DNA from: Accumulibacter sp036625275
GTDB taxonomy: Bacteria; Pseudomonadota; Gammaproteobacteria; Burkholderiales; Rhodocyclaceae
Direction of reading: 5' to 3'
Length of the DNA: 64,000 nucleotides
Assembly: GCF_036625275.1 (NCBI RefSeq)
Contig: NZ_JAZKUD010000010.1
Coordinates: 1-64,000 of the forward strand
Positions within the stretch are counted from its first letter, which is position 1, and each line of letters starts with the position of its first letter. A model generated the notes under the pieces. It worked only from the letters and a program-made list of their open reading frames with translations, searched no databases and was not told the origin of the DNA. This document shows positions 52,692 through 61,900 of the stretch, in pieces. Made by a program: the position numbers and the translations under genes.

Positions 52692-52721
52692 ATAGGAGAT
52701 GATACCACAAGCTCCTATATG
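52689..52721. promoter_or_regulatory. Perfect inverted repeat overlapping the start codon of the TnpB-like gene
   Basis: The arms CATATAGGAG and CTCCTATATG are separated by 13 bases. The ATG of the gene lies in one arm, and an AGGAG that could act as ribosome site lies in the other. It could be a protein operator, a translation-blocking mRNA hairpin, or a remnant of the subterminal hairpin of an IS200/IS605 element. Confidence 0.75.
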
Positions 52722-52900
52722 AAAACACGGGAACCGTAAATTTTTTGTGGAAGTCGTGGCCGCAACCGCCTGCCGCTGGCTTGTGATTCAGGAAGGTTGC
52801 ATATGGAAATTAGCCTTGAATCAGTCAATTGCAGATCATGTCTAATCCAGGTTATGAACTGCAACCCATTGATTCATATGGTCGTGCGATTGCCATGGCT

Positions 52901-52944
52901 TGTGATTCCGCGCACATCGTACAAACCGGGCAAAGGCTTATACT
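52901..52944 (+). promoter_or_regulatory. Candidate CRP-dependent promoter of fecR-cyclase
   Basis: TGTGATTCCGCGCACA (52901-52916) matches TGTGA-N6-TCACA at nine of ten positions. A TATACT -10 box lies at 52939-52944 and no good -35 is present, so the CRP site would be centred near -42 (class II). The start codon is 29 bp further on. Confidence 0.6.
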
Positions 52945-52972
52945 TCCGGACGTTGAACAGGAAAGGATTGTG

Positions 52973-54295
52973 ATGATGTACGAGCTGCTTCGCCCAACCC
53001 TGCTGTTGCGCCTGCTGCTGACGATCGGGATGCTTCTGGCGCTGGCGTCGGTCGCGCGGGCGTCCACTTCCGTGGGCGAAGTGACCCTCAGCATCGGCAG
53101 CAGCCAGGTCCAGCGCGAGGGCCGGAGCGAACCCGTTGCCAAGGGATACCGTATCGTTCCCGGCGATGTCATTCGCACCACCACCAACGGGCACGTGCAT
53201 GTCCGATTCGTCGATGGCGCACTGGTCAGCGTTCGTCCGGACTCGATATTGCAAGTGGTCGAGTATCGTTATGATCCGGCCAATCCTTCGGCATCATTGA
53301 TCAAGTTCTACCTTGAAACGGGGACCATGCGCGGCATCTCGGGGCTGGCCGCACAAGCGGCTCGTGACAAGTTCCGCCTGAACACCCCGCTGGTGGCGAT
53401 CGGCGTCAAGGGAACCGACTTCGTCACCCAGGCCGATGCCAAGCGCGCGGTGGTTCTGGTCAACCAGGGGGCGGTCGTCCTCGCTCCGCTCGATAACGCC
53501 TGTCTTGTTGACGGTTTCGGGCCCTGTGCCACCCCCCGTGCACGGGAACTGGCGGCGACCATGGACGGCATGGCGCTGGTGTATCGCCAGGCGGCTCGCG
53601 AGCCGCTGCTGCAGCCGGTCAATTCGCTGCAGGGAGGGGACAAGATCACCCCGACCTTGTTCCAGGAACGGATCGGCAGCGCCAGCACGGCGACTGCGGT
53701 GGCAGACAGCCGAAGCCCCGGACAGGTCCTGGCGCGGGAAGCGGCTGCGTTGGCGGAAATCCGGGCGCGGGCCGAGCGAGCAGAGACACCCCCGCTGACC
53801 AACAGCCTGATCTGGGGACGCTGGGGCGACAACGTCAGACCGGGCGACAACCTGACCGTTCCCTTCAAGGAGGCGCTGAGCGGTAATCGTGTCACGGTCG
53901 GCGACGGCTACTATTTCCTGTTCCGCAACGAGACCATCACCAATACCCTGACCAACGCCAGCGGCCTGGCGAATTTCCGCCTCGAAAGCGGCACGGCTTC
54001 CTATCGTGATCCGTCCAACGTGGTCTCGGCGGCGATCGTCGATGGCGGTTCGCTGAGCATCGATTTCGGCCGCAATACCTTTGCCACGCAGCTTGCCGTC
54101 ACCGCCCGGAGCGTCGGGACCCAGGCGGTCACCGCATCTGGAACAATCGACCGGAACACCGGATACTTTCTCAGTAACGGTGCCGCTGACCGGGTGGCCG
54201 GAGCCGTCTCTCTGGATACCAGTCAAGCCGGCTATTTCTTCAGCAAATCCGTCGGGAATGGCGCCTTGATGGGTGCCACGCTTTGGCGTCGCTGA
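52973..54295 (+). CDS. FecR-domain exported protein
   Basis: The 440 residues have a signal peptide (LLLRLLLTIGMLLALASVAR, cleavage near RAST). A FecR-like domain follows (VQREGRSEPVAKGYRIVPGD, VHVRFVDGALVSVRPDSILQV, FYLETGTMRGISGLAAQ, FRLNTPLVAIGVKGTDFV). The C-terminal half is beta-rich without a known motif. FecR proteins of this exported type often sit before CHASE2 cyclases and are thought to sense the cell envelope. The first of two ATGs after AAGGA is used. Its end overlaps the ribosome site of the cyclase gene. Confidence 0.87.
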   Translation: MMYELLRPTLLLRLLLTIGMLLALASVARASTSVGEVTLSIGSSQVQREGRSEPVAKGYRIVPGDVIRTTTNGHVHVRFVDGALVSVRPDSILQVVEYRYDPANPSASLIKFYLETGTMRGISGLAAQAARDKFRLNTPLVAIGVKGTDFVTQADAKRAVVLVNQGAVVLAPLDNACLVDGFGPCATPRARELAATMDGMALVYRQAAREPLLQPVNSLQGGDKITPTLFQERIGSASTATAVADSRSPGQVLAREAAALAEIRARAERAETPPLTNSLIWGRWGDNVRPGDNLTVPFKEALSGNRVTVGDGYYFLFRNETITNTLTNASGLANFRLESGTASYRDPSNVVSAAIVDGGSLSIDFGRNTFATQLAVTARSVGTQAVTASGTIDRNTGYFLSNGAADRVAGAVSLDTSQAGYFFSKSVGNGALMGATLWRR

Positions 54296-54308
54296 AGGAG
54301 CCATCCCC

Positions 54309-56288
54309 ATGATTGACCATCTCAGAGGGATTTTTCGTCGCATCTCTCCGGCATTCGCCGCGGGCCTGCTGCAAAAACCGGCGCGGCTGCGACTCGCCGC
54401 CCTGTTCGCCGCCACGGTCCTGACGCTGCTGGCCACCGGCCTGTCGGACCTGTCCCAATGGGACGAGCTTGCGGCCAGCCTGTCCTGGCGAATGGCCGAC
54501 CAGCAAGCCGTGGAGCGGCGCATCGTGGTCATCGATATCGATGAAAAAAGCATTCAGGCGATCGGCGCCTGGCCGTGGCCGCGCGCCCGCCAGGCCGAGC
54601 TGCTCGAGAAGCTGGACCAGGCGGGCGTCAGCCTGAAAATTCTCGACATCCTCTTCGATGGCCCCAGTCCGGACGATGCCCGCCTGTCGGACGCGCTGGC
54701 GAGCGCGGTGCCTACGGTCATGGCGCAACTCTTTTCCCTGTCGCCCGAGCCGGCAGTACACAGCGGCCAATTGGCGGGTGCGCTGCCCTTTGCCGCCTGT
54801 CCCCGGCCGGCCGAGCGGGCTTATGGCTACATGGCCAGCGACGCGCAGTTGCGCGCGTCGCCTTTCGCCGGCCACATCACGCCGCTGGTGGACCCTGACG
54901 GCGCGATCCGCCAGGTGCCGGCGCTGATCTGTCACGATGGCAAAACCTATGCCTCGCTGGCGATTGCCGGTGTCATTGCTGCAAGTCAGGCCGTTCCCGA
55001 ACTGCACCCCGGCGTATCGCTGCTCGATCCGCCCTGGTGGCTTGACCTCGGCGGCCTGCGTCTGCCGCTCGACGGAGCCGGTCACCTGCGCGTCTCCTAT
55101 CAGATGCCACGCGTCGGCCTGCTGGCGATCTCGGCCGCAGACGTGCTGCAGGGCAGGGCGCCGGTCGACCTGCTGCAGGGCGCCTGGGTGTTGGTAGGCG
55201 CCACCGCTTTCGGCGCCCGTGACGCCATCCCCACCCCGCAGGGGCGCGCCGTCAGCGGTGTCGAGGTGCACGCACAGTTGCTCTCCGCAATGCTCGACGA
55301 TCGCACGCCCTATCGGCCACGCGGCGCCGCCCTGTGGTCCTGGCTGCTGGGGGGGCTGAGCGCGTTGCTGTTGCTCGCCGCCCTGCGCCTGGCGCCGCGC
55401 GGCACAGCGCTCGTCCTGCCCATGGTGGCCCTGACCAACCTCCTGGCGATTTTTGGTTTGAGCACCCTGATGCTGCTCAACCAGCACCTCTGGCTGGGCT
55501 GGGTGGCTCCCGGTGTGTTCACCGTGTTCGCCGCCATGCTGCTCAGTGCTGGCGAATTTGCTCGCCTGCGCTGCGAGCGCGAGCGCCTCTATTCCCATCT
55601 GGCCAGCTACCTGCCCGAACCGGTGGCACGTCAGGTGGCCACCCAGGAGCCGTGTGCGCAGGTGCGCGCCACACGCTGCGAAGCGACCGTGCTGCACGCC
55701 GACCTGCGCAACTTCTCCGCCTATTGCGCAGGCCGCCCGCCGGAGGAAACCGCCATGGTTCTGCATCTGTTCTTCACCACGGCCAGCCGCATCGTCGAAG
55801 CGCATGGCGGGGTGGTCGAACAGATGGTCGGCGACAGCCTGCTGGCGGTCTGGAACGGCTCGGCGCCCTGTACCGACCACGGCGCTCGCGCCCTCGATGC
55901 CGCGGAAGAACTTTGGCGGGTCTGTACGCCGCAGTTACCGCGCATCGCTTCACGGCATGTGCCGCCGCTCGACCTGGGCATCGGCGTTGAAACCGGCACG
56001 GTCCTGATCGGATCTTTCGGGCCGGCCGCCAGACGTACTCATGCCGTATTGGGTGAAGCAGTGACCATCGCCACTCGCCTGCAAGCGCTCACCGGCGAAT
56101 TGGCCCATCCCATCCTGGTCGGTTCGGCGGTTGCCGGCACCGACCCTGAACGCACCCACCGGCTCGGCGATTTCCTGCTCGCCGGAATGACCGAGCCGCG
56201 CACGGTGTATGCGATCCCTGTAAAATATCCCAAGGGTCATCTGCGCCTCGTCTTCGACGCGGAAGCCGAGCAGCAGACTACCGGCTGA
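54309..56288 (+). CDS. CHASE2 sensor adenylate/guanylate cyclase (class III)
   Basis: The 659 residues have an N-terminal helix, a periplasmic CHASE2 domain (about 50-330; RIVVIDIDEKSIQAIGAWPW and LVGATAFGARDAIPTP) and three helices (WSWLLGGLSALLLLAAL and following). A class III cyclase domain from about 440 has ATVLHADLRNFSAY with metal Asp, VEQMVGDSLLAVWNG with the second Asp region, and HAVLGEAVTIATRLQ. It makes cAMP or cGMP in response to an envelope signal. It is the partner of FecR in one transcript; the start follows AAGGAG. Confidence 0.9.
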   Translation: MIDHLRGIFRRISPAFAAGLLQKPARLRLAALFAATVLTLLATGLSDLSQWDELAASLSWRMADQQAVERRIVVIDIDEKSIQAIGAWPWPRARQAELLEKLDQAGVSLKILDILFDGPSPDDARLSDALASAVPTVMAQLFSLSPEPAVHSGQLAGALPFAACPRPAERAYGYMASDAQLRASPFAGHITPLVDPDGAIRQVPALICHDGKTYASLAIAGVIAASQAVPELHPGVSLLDPPWWLDLGGLRLPLDGAGHLRVSYQMPRVGLLAISAADVLQGRAPVDLLQGAWVLVGATAFGARDAIPTPQGRAVSGVEVHAQLLSAMLDDRTPYRPRGAALWSWLLGGLSALLLLAALRLAPRGTALVLPMVALTNLLAIFGLSTLMLLNQHLWLGWVAPGVFTVFAAMLLSAGEFARLRCERERLYSHLASYLPEPVARQVATQEPCAQVRATRCEATVLHADLRNFSAYCAGRPPEETAMVLHLFFTTASRIVEAHGGVVEQMVGDSLLAVWNGSAPCTDHGARALDAAEELWRVCTPQLPRIASRHVPPLDLGIGVETGTVLIGSFGPAARRTHAVLGEAVTIATRLQALTGELAHPILVGSAVAGTDPERTHRLGDFLLAGMTEPRTVYAIPVKYPKGHLRLVFDAEAEQQTTG

Positions 56289-56443
56289 CTTCGATGCAGC
56301 GGCATTGGCTGCTGTCGAGTACAGACTCCCCAACCCCTTCCACGGCCCGCGCTGCAGCGGCACGGAGCAGTGCTCCGCGAAGCCCCGCCTTTGCCCCCGC
56401 GAGGGGGACGAGAGCATGTGATCGAAGGTCTGCATGTCGGGGA
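56289..56443 (+). repeat. Left unit of a broken tandem array: DUF559 3' remnant plus G/C-rich repeat
   Basis: Starting near 56300 it resembles 56978-57145. The short LAAVEY coding remnant equals the LAAVEH end of the intact nuclease, followed by CCCAACCCCTTCCACGGCCC and CGGCACGGAGCAGTGCTCCG. So the left unit is what remains of a second nuclease copy and its trailer. Confidence 0.75.
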
Positions 56444-56445
56444 AG

Positions 56446-56604
56446 GTCGAAAAGGTCAAGGTCGAAAAGGTCGAAAAGGTCGAAAAGGCCGAAAAGGCCG
56501 AAAAGGCCGAAAAGGCCGAAAAGGCCGAAAAGGCCGAAAAGGCCGAAAAGGCCGAAAAGGCCGAAAAGGCCGAAAAGGCCGAAAAGGCCGAAAAGGCCGA
56601 AAAG
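56446..56604 (+). repeat. 9-bp minisatellite, about 17 units
   Basis: Thirteen perfect GCCGAAAAG units (56488-56604) are preceded by three GTCGAAAAG units (56461-56487) and one more before a 6-bp break. All six frames remain open through it, because 9 is a multiple of 3. It lies in the leader of the nuclease gene. Confidence 0.95.
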
Positions 56605-56620
56605 GCCGGGAAAATCGCTA

Positions 56621-56691
56621 ATCTCCCCTCCCCCCTCGCGGGGGAGGGGTCGGGGGAGAGGGGGAATGGTGACACAAAAAATCGTCAAATC
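56621..56691 (+). repeat. G/C-rich hairpin repeat leading into the DUF559 start
   Basis: It reads ATCTCCCCTCCCCCCTCGCG, then GGGGAGGGGTCGGGGGAGAG and the first codons of the nuclease gene. The same block, with similar first codons, recurs at 57175-57243. Confidence 0.85.
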
Positions 56692-57157
56692 CCTGCGCCA
56701 GCACATGACCGAAGCCGAACATCTGCTCTGGCAGCACCTGCGCGGACATCGGCTGAACGGGGAAAAGTTCAGGCGGCAGCAAGCGATTGGTCCGTATGTG
56801 GTGGATTTCGTGCATTTCGGTGCTCGTGTCGTCATAGAAGCCGACGGTGGGCAACACAATGAATCGCCAGGCGATGAAAGACGCGAGGCATGGTTGAAGT
56901 CACAGGGGTTCCGGGTCCTGCGGTTCTGGAATAACGAGATCTGCAATGAAACCGCGGCCGTTCTCGAGGCCGTGCTGGCTGCGGTCGAGCACAGCCCCCT
57001 CTCCCCCAACCCCTTCCACGGCCCGCGCTGCATCGCGGGCCGGCTGCGGCGGCACGGAGCAGTGCTCCGCGAAACCCCGCCTTCGCCCCTCGCGAGGGGG
57101 GAGGGGAGCATGAGGGTTGAAGGACTGCATGCCGAGGAGGGTCGGGGAGATCGCTGA
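56666..57157 (+). CDS. DUF559 endonuclease-fold protein
   Basis: The 163 residues have MTEAEHLLWQHLRGHRLNGE, FRRQQAIGPYVVDFVHFGAR, VVIEADGGQHNESPGDERRE and FRVLRFWNNEICNE. This is the complete DUF559 pattern, a Vsr-like PD-(D/E)xK fold with Asp and Glu-x-Asp-Gly as likely catalytic residues. The natural family end is near residue 115; the remaining 45 residues are translated G/C-rich repeat. It starts just after a purine-rich GGGGGAGAGGGGGA, which is both repeat and ribosome site. Role unknown; the repeat setting suggests mobility or tandem amplification. Confidence 0.85.
   Translation: MVTQKIVKSLRQHMTEAEHLLWQHLRGHRLNGEKFRRQQAIGPYVVDFVHFGARVVIEADGGQHNESPGDERREAWLKSQGFRVLRFWNNEICNETAAVLEAVLAAVEHSPLSPNPFHGPRCIAGRLRRHGAVLRETPPSPLARGEGSMRVEGLHAEEGRGDR
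57003..57145 (+). repeat. Right copy of the nuclease trailer repeat
   Basis: It shares CCCAACCCCTTCCACGGCCC, CGGCACGGAGCAGTGCTCCG and the GAAGG-CTGCATG end with 56327-56443. It carries an extra GCGGGCCGGCTGCGG insertion. It encodes the non-conserved tail of the nuclease. Confidence 0.8.
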
Positions 57158-57174
57158 TTGCCCTCCCCTTGGTC

Positions 57175-57243
57175 GCCCCTCCCCCCTTGCGGGGGAGGGG
57201 TTGGGGGAGAGGGGGGAATGGTTGCACAAGAATTCGTCAAATC
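57175..57243 (+). repeat. Right copy of the hairpin repeat with start of another DUF559 gene
   Basis: After GGGGGAGGGGTTGGGGGAGA it continues ATGGTTGCACAAGAATTCGT, which encodes MVAQEFVKS against MVTQKIVKS of the intact gene, then homology stops. It is the 5' stub of a further nuclease copy. Confidence 0.78.
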
Positions 57244-57278
57244 TATCCACCCAACCCCTTCATTTGTACCCCATCACC

Positions 57279-58646
57279 ATGAGCCGGTCGACCTTTTTCC
57301 GCTTTTCCCCCGGCTCCATGATCCTCTGCGGAATCGCGCTGTGGGCTGCGGCCGTCGGCCCGGCGGCGGCATCCGGGCCGGCTGCCAGCGACACCACCTG
57401 CCCTCCCTCCTTTCCCGTCCAGCCTCCCCTCCAGCCGGCCCAGCGCGAAGCCGAAGCGGCGCGTCTCGCCGGTCTGGAAGATCCCTGCCAGAACCGGGCC
57501 GATTATTTTGCCTACCAGGGAGTGCTGCTGCTGACCCTCGGGCGCCCCCAGAAAGCGGCCCTGGCGCTGGAGAAGGCCCTGCTGCTCAATCCCGACCTGG
57601 CGGGCGCGCAGCTCGACTACGCGCAGGCGCTCGCAGAAATCGGCCAACGCGATTCCGCCATCAGCCTTGCCAACGAGGTCTCGCAACATCCTGATATTCC
57701 ATTTGCATTGCAGGCGTGGTTGTCCGAGCAACTGGGCGTCTGGAAGGGAGACGGCTGGCTGCTGGACTGGTCGGTCGAGTTCCTGGGGGGCGCCGAATCG
57801 AATCTCAACAGCGCCCCCGGCATCCAGTTCCTGACCCTGACCCTGCCCGGCGGCAGCGTCCCGGTGCAACTGGCCGACAACGAGCGCATTCCCGGCGGCG
57901 CGGCGCGCACCGCCTGGGTCGGCTCCGCCGCTCGCGCCTGGGGGGGCGGAATGGTCCTGTTCAACGGCGAAATCAGCACCCGCAACAGTCCCGGCCAGTC
58001 GGACACCAACCAGGCGATCGTCAGTGCCAACGCCGCCTACTTTCATCCCTTCCTCGACGGGCAGATCGGCCTCCGTTTCGGTCAGACCCGGCTCTGGATG
58101 GCCAACCAGCCGACTTACACCAGCACCGGCTGGGGTCTGCTCTACCAGCTCCCGCTGCCCTTTGCACCCGCCGGCTGCGCCAGCAATCTCGGCTACAGCG
58201 TGGAAAACCGGGATTTTCCCGCGGCCCCGCTGCAGGCCGGCCGCTACGCCGGCCCCAAGGCCTGGCTGTTCTGTCGAGGCGAAGTCTGGGATTTCAACGT
58301 CCTGTTGCAGGATCGCAAAGACCGCGCGCGCGACTCCGACCGGCTGGGCGGCGACCAGCGGCGCTCCGACATCACCCTCGGCATTGCCCGCAGACTGGGG
58401 CCGGACACCGTGTCGCTGTGGGTCCAGCGTGGCCGGGACCTCGACGACCTGCCCTACAATCCGCTGCTCGGCGGCCAGCCGCGCCGCGTCGATCGTTTGG
58501 CCAGCCGCCTCTCCTACGAACATCCGCTGGCCGATCAGTGGTCTATCGTCACTTATTTGGAAAATACGTTGCAAAAAAGCAACATCGCTCTGTTCAACAT
58601 GGAAAATCGTGCGATATACTTCGGCCTCAAGTTTCACGGGCGCTGA
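57279..58646 (+). CDS. TPR plus outer-membrane beta-barrel protein (Slam/DUF560-like)
   Basis: The 455 residues have a signal peptide (MILCGIALWAAAVGPAAASG). A TPR-like region follows (YFAYQGVLLLTLGRPQKAAL, LEKALLLNPDLAGAQLDYAQ). The C-terminal region of about 290 residues alternates as a barrel (DWSVEFLGGAESNLNSAPG, GMVLFNGEISTRNSPGQSD, IVTYLENTLQKSNIALFNM) and ends in an aromatic-rich strand (AIYFGLKFHGR). N-terminal TPR plus barrel matches surface-lipoprotein assembly modifiers in layout; sequence-level assignment is uncertain. It lies immediately before the giant secreted gene and may help its surface attachment. Confidence 0.65.
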   Translation: MSRSTFFRFSPGSMILCGIALWAAAVGPAAASGPAASDTTCPPSFPVQPPLQPAQREAEAARLAGLEDPCQNRADYFAYQGVLLLTLGRPQKAALALEKALLLNPDLAGAQLDYAQALAEIGQRDSAISLANEVSQHPDIPFALQAWLSEQLGVWKGDGWLLDWSVEFLGGAESNLNSAPGIQFLTLTLPGGSVPVQLADNERIPGGAARTAWVGSAARAWGGGMVLFNGEISTRNSPGQSDTNQAIVSANAAYFHPFLDGQIGLRFGQTRLWMANQPTYTSTGWGLLYQLPLPFAPAGCASNLGYSVENRDFPAAPLQAGRYAGPKAWLFCRGEVWDFNVLLQDRKDRARDSDRLGGDQRRSDITLGIARRLGPDTVSLWVQRGRDLDDLPYNPLLGGQPRRVDRLASRLSYEHPLADQWSIVTYLENTLQKSNIALFNMENRAIYFGLKFHGR

Positions 58647-58730
58647 TCCGGGTTTTCTTCCTGCGGCCGTGGGACTGATGGTTTTGTCATAGACAGGGCA
58701 GCGAACCGCGAGTAGTGTCTGAGTAAGGTC

Positions 58731-58776
58731 TTTGTGATTGCAATCACAAACAGGCGGGATTCCGGAAAGCTACCAT
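58731..58776 (+). promoter_or_regulatory. Perfect CRP-consensus palindrome with -10 box upstream of the giant secreted gene
   Basis: TTTGTGATTGCAATCACAAA (58731-58750) is a perfect 20-bp palindrome containing TGTGA-N6-TCACA. TACCAT (58771-58776) is a plausible -10 at exactly the same distance (30.5 bp from the site centre) as at the fecR promoter. About 190 bp of leader, with no other gene, follows before the start codon. Confidence 0.7.
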
Positions 58777-58970
58777 GTGCTCGTCTGATGGTGTGGCCTC
58801 TCTGGCGAAAAGCAGGATCGCCCGAGACCAGGCGGTTCCGGGGAAGCAATGCAGCGAAAGCCGACCGGACAAAAGATGAAGCACTTTGCCTCAGACTGTT
58901 TTGGCGAGTATCCAAAAACTAGGCCTCGGCTTTGTGCGCAAAATTTATTCAACCTTTGAAAGGAAGTTTC

Positions 58971-61900
58971 ATGATCACCCCTTCCACTAATAGTATCGTC
59001 ACTGCACGCTACGCCGGTGCGCTGTACAATCTGGCGCTTAACTACAGCACCACCCAGGAGGTTCTGGCTGCGACCGCGACTCCTGGCGCCATGACGGATG
59101 TCGAGAACCAGTTGTTCATCCGCGACTTCTCCAATATGGCGACCGGCGACGTGGCAACCATCGTCGCCACCAACCTGGGGTTGACCGGCGATGCTTTCGA
59201 TGCGGCGGTCGTTTTCCTCACCGGCTGGATCACCGGTACCGTATTTACTGAGCGGGGCGCGGTCATCGCCCAGATCGTGAACAACTTTTCCCTGATGACC
59301 GAAGACCCGACCTTCGGTACCTTCGCCAAGGCCTGGAACATCAAGGTGGGTAACGCGGTTGCGTACGCCCAGAATTCCTCGAGCACGGCCACCATCGACT
59401 TCCCCCTGGTTCCCAGTTCTAACCCGGATTCTTTCACGCTCACCAACGGCACCGACATCGCCACCGCCAACATCTTCACCGCTGGCCTGGTCTACACCCC
59501 GGGCGGTGATGATCGCATCAACTCCCTGCAGGACGAAGACCAACTGACCGGCGCCGGCACCGACCCGAGGCTCGACGCCACGCTGGGTAACGCCAATGAC
59601 AACGGTGGCGCGATCGTCACGCCGAAACTAACCGGCATTTCCGTCATCAACACCGCCTTTACTGGCTCGGGTGGTGGTGCTGTCACGGCGCTTGACCTGC
59701 AGGATGCCACCGGCCAGACCGCAGTCAACATCACCCGCATCTCCCAAGCCATCAACAGTGCTGAAGTGGGCAACATCATGACGCCTGCGGCTTCGCTTTC
59801 CCTGGCCAACACCAACGCCAACCAGGCCGGTACCGCCGAGTTCTCCTACGGTGCTGATGTCCTCAAGGACATCAACCAGGGCAGTCTCAGGGTTTCCAAC
59901 GTCCAGATCGGCACGCTGAACGTCGGTGAAAACACCTCGACCATCGGCGCCCGTGGCGTCGGTCTCAATGGTTTCGAACAACTCGCCCTGACCTCCACGG
60001 GCGGTGCGTCCAACACCATCGGCATTCTGGGTCTGCCAATGGATACCGGTACGGCGGGCAAGCTCACCATCACTGGCGATCAGAACCTGGCACTGGGTGC
60101 CCCGGTGCCCGTGATCCTCGGCAATACGGTCGAGTCGCTTACCTACCAAAATGGCGTGACACAGGCCAATGGCCGCCTCGCCGCCATTGATGCCTCCGGT
60201 TTTACCAAAAACCTGACCCTGAACATCCAGACGGGATTGCTTTCCTCCGGCAAAGCGGACACCTCCGGCGTTCCTCAGAATGTCACTATCACTGGTGGTT
60301 CGGGTAATGACCGATTCATCCTGGGTGACATCGTTCAGGCCGGCGACAGTCTCACCGGCGGCGCCGGTACGGACACGCTGATTGTCACCTCCGCCGGCAC
60401 AGTCAACTCCGTGTCTTCGGTCATTACCAGCATGGAAAACCTCGAGGTCCGGGCTTCCGCGGGCGGTGCCGTAACGGTTGATTTCGACAAGCTGCCGGAT
60501 ACCCTCCTCACCTTGGTTCGCAACGAAGGTTCAGCCAATGGTGCCCCGGTCGCCAGATCCCTGGTCACCAACCTCAACAACCTGACCGCGGTCGAAGCAG
60601 CTGCTCTGAACACCCAGCACAGCAACACCGGCTCCAACGGCATTCTGCAAAATACCATCAACGCCACTTTGAAGACGGCCGCCGGTGCTACCGATCTCGT
60701 ATCCCTGACCATTGCAGACGGTCTGAACATCGATCCGCGCTTCAACCTGATCTTGGGAACCCAGAACGCCTCTGGCGCGACCGGCAATGTCGAGAACGTC
60801 ACCCTCGTGGATAGCGATACCGAATCCAATACGGTTGCCTTGTCCAGGGTTGCTCAACACACCGGAACGGTCACCCTGAGTGGCGGCCTGGCTGGCACTT
60901 TCCTGAACCTGGATACCACCGCCGCTGGCGCCAACGGCGGCATCTACCAGTATGAGACCAACGGTGCATCTGACCTGAATAGCTCCAACGCCGGTCCTAC
61001 GGTTGCTCGCATCGCCGACCTATCCCTGGTCGCAGGTCAAGTCAAACTGGTTGCTGCGAAGATCGATGCTTCTGCTGAAGCTTCTGACGTGGTCGTGCGA
61101 GTCAGCACCAATGCCCTCTCGGCGGTTGGTGCGCAGAACGTCGTCATGGGTTCTGGCAACGACACAGTGATCTTTGATAACGTACCGGCCGGGGCGGTCC
61201 CAGATACCCGCGCAGGCCTGACGATCTCCGATACGGTCACAGGCGGTGCGGGTAATGACGCCTTGGTCATCGATGGTCAAAATACTCCTGTCACCCTGGG
61301 CGCTTCCGAGTGGACCAATGTCTCCGGTTTTGAAACCATCCGTGTGGTGGGTAACGGTGCGGCGGTCAACAACGCCGCGGGTGCAGTCAACAGCTACAAT
61401 CTGACCGTGACCAACAACCTTCTGGCCACCAACAAGGATGCGAGCGGTTCGCTGGCCTTCGTTTCCGATAACGACCTGTTCAACAACACTGGTCGTACCC
61501 TTGCCCAAGCTGCTGCGGCAACCGTGACCGACGCCGATGGTGTCGCCCGTCCGGTTGCCAACGATCTCAACCTGTCCTCCGGTGGGGTCACCCTTGATGC
61601 CCGCACCCTCAATGCCGGCAGCAAGTGGTCCTTCAAAGGCAACGAAGGTCCGGGTCGTTCCGCCGACCGCATCATCATGTCCGATGCCAACATCGATGGC
61701 AATGCGATCATCGACGGCGGTGCAGTCGACAACATCACCAACAACAGCGGTGTGTCCTCGCTGAATGGCACCAGCTTCGTCGGTCAGGACATCGACAACA
61801 ACGGTTCCAACATTACCGCCATCGGTAACGCTGACGTTATCGAAGTTCGCGACGCTGCGGTGGTGGCTCAAGGCGACTTGGCGAATGTCAAAAACATCGG

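Noticed and set aside
56446..56604. CRISPR array
   Set aside because: The repeats are 9 bp, directly abutting and without spacers, so this is a minisatellite and no cas gene is present.
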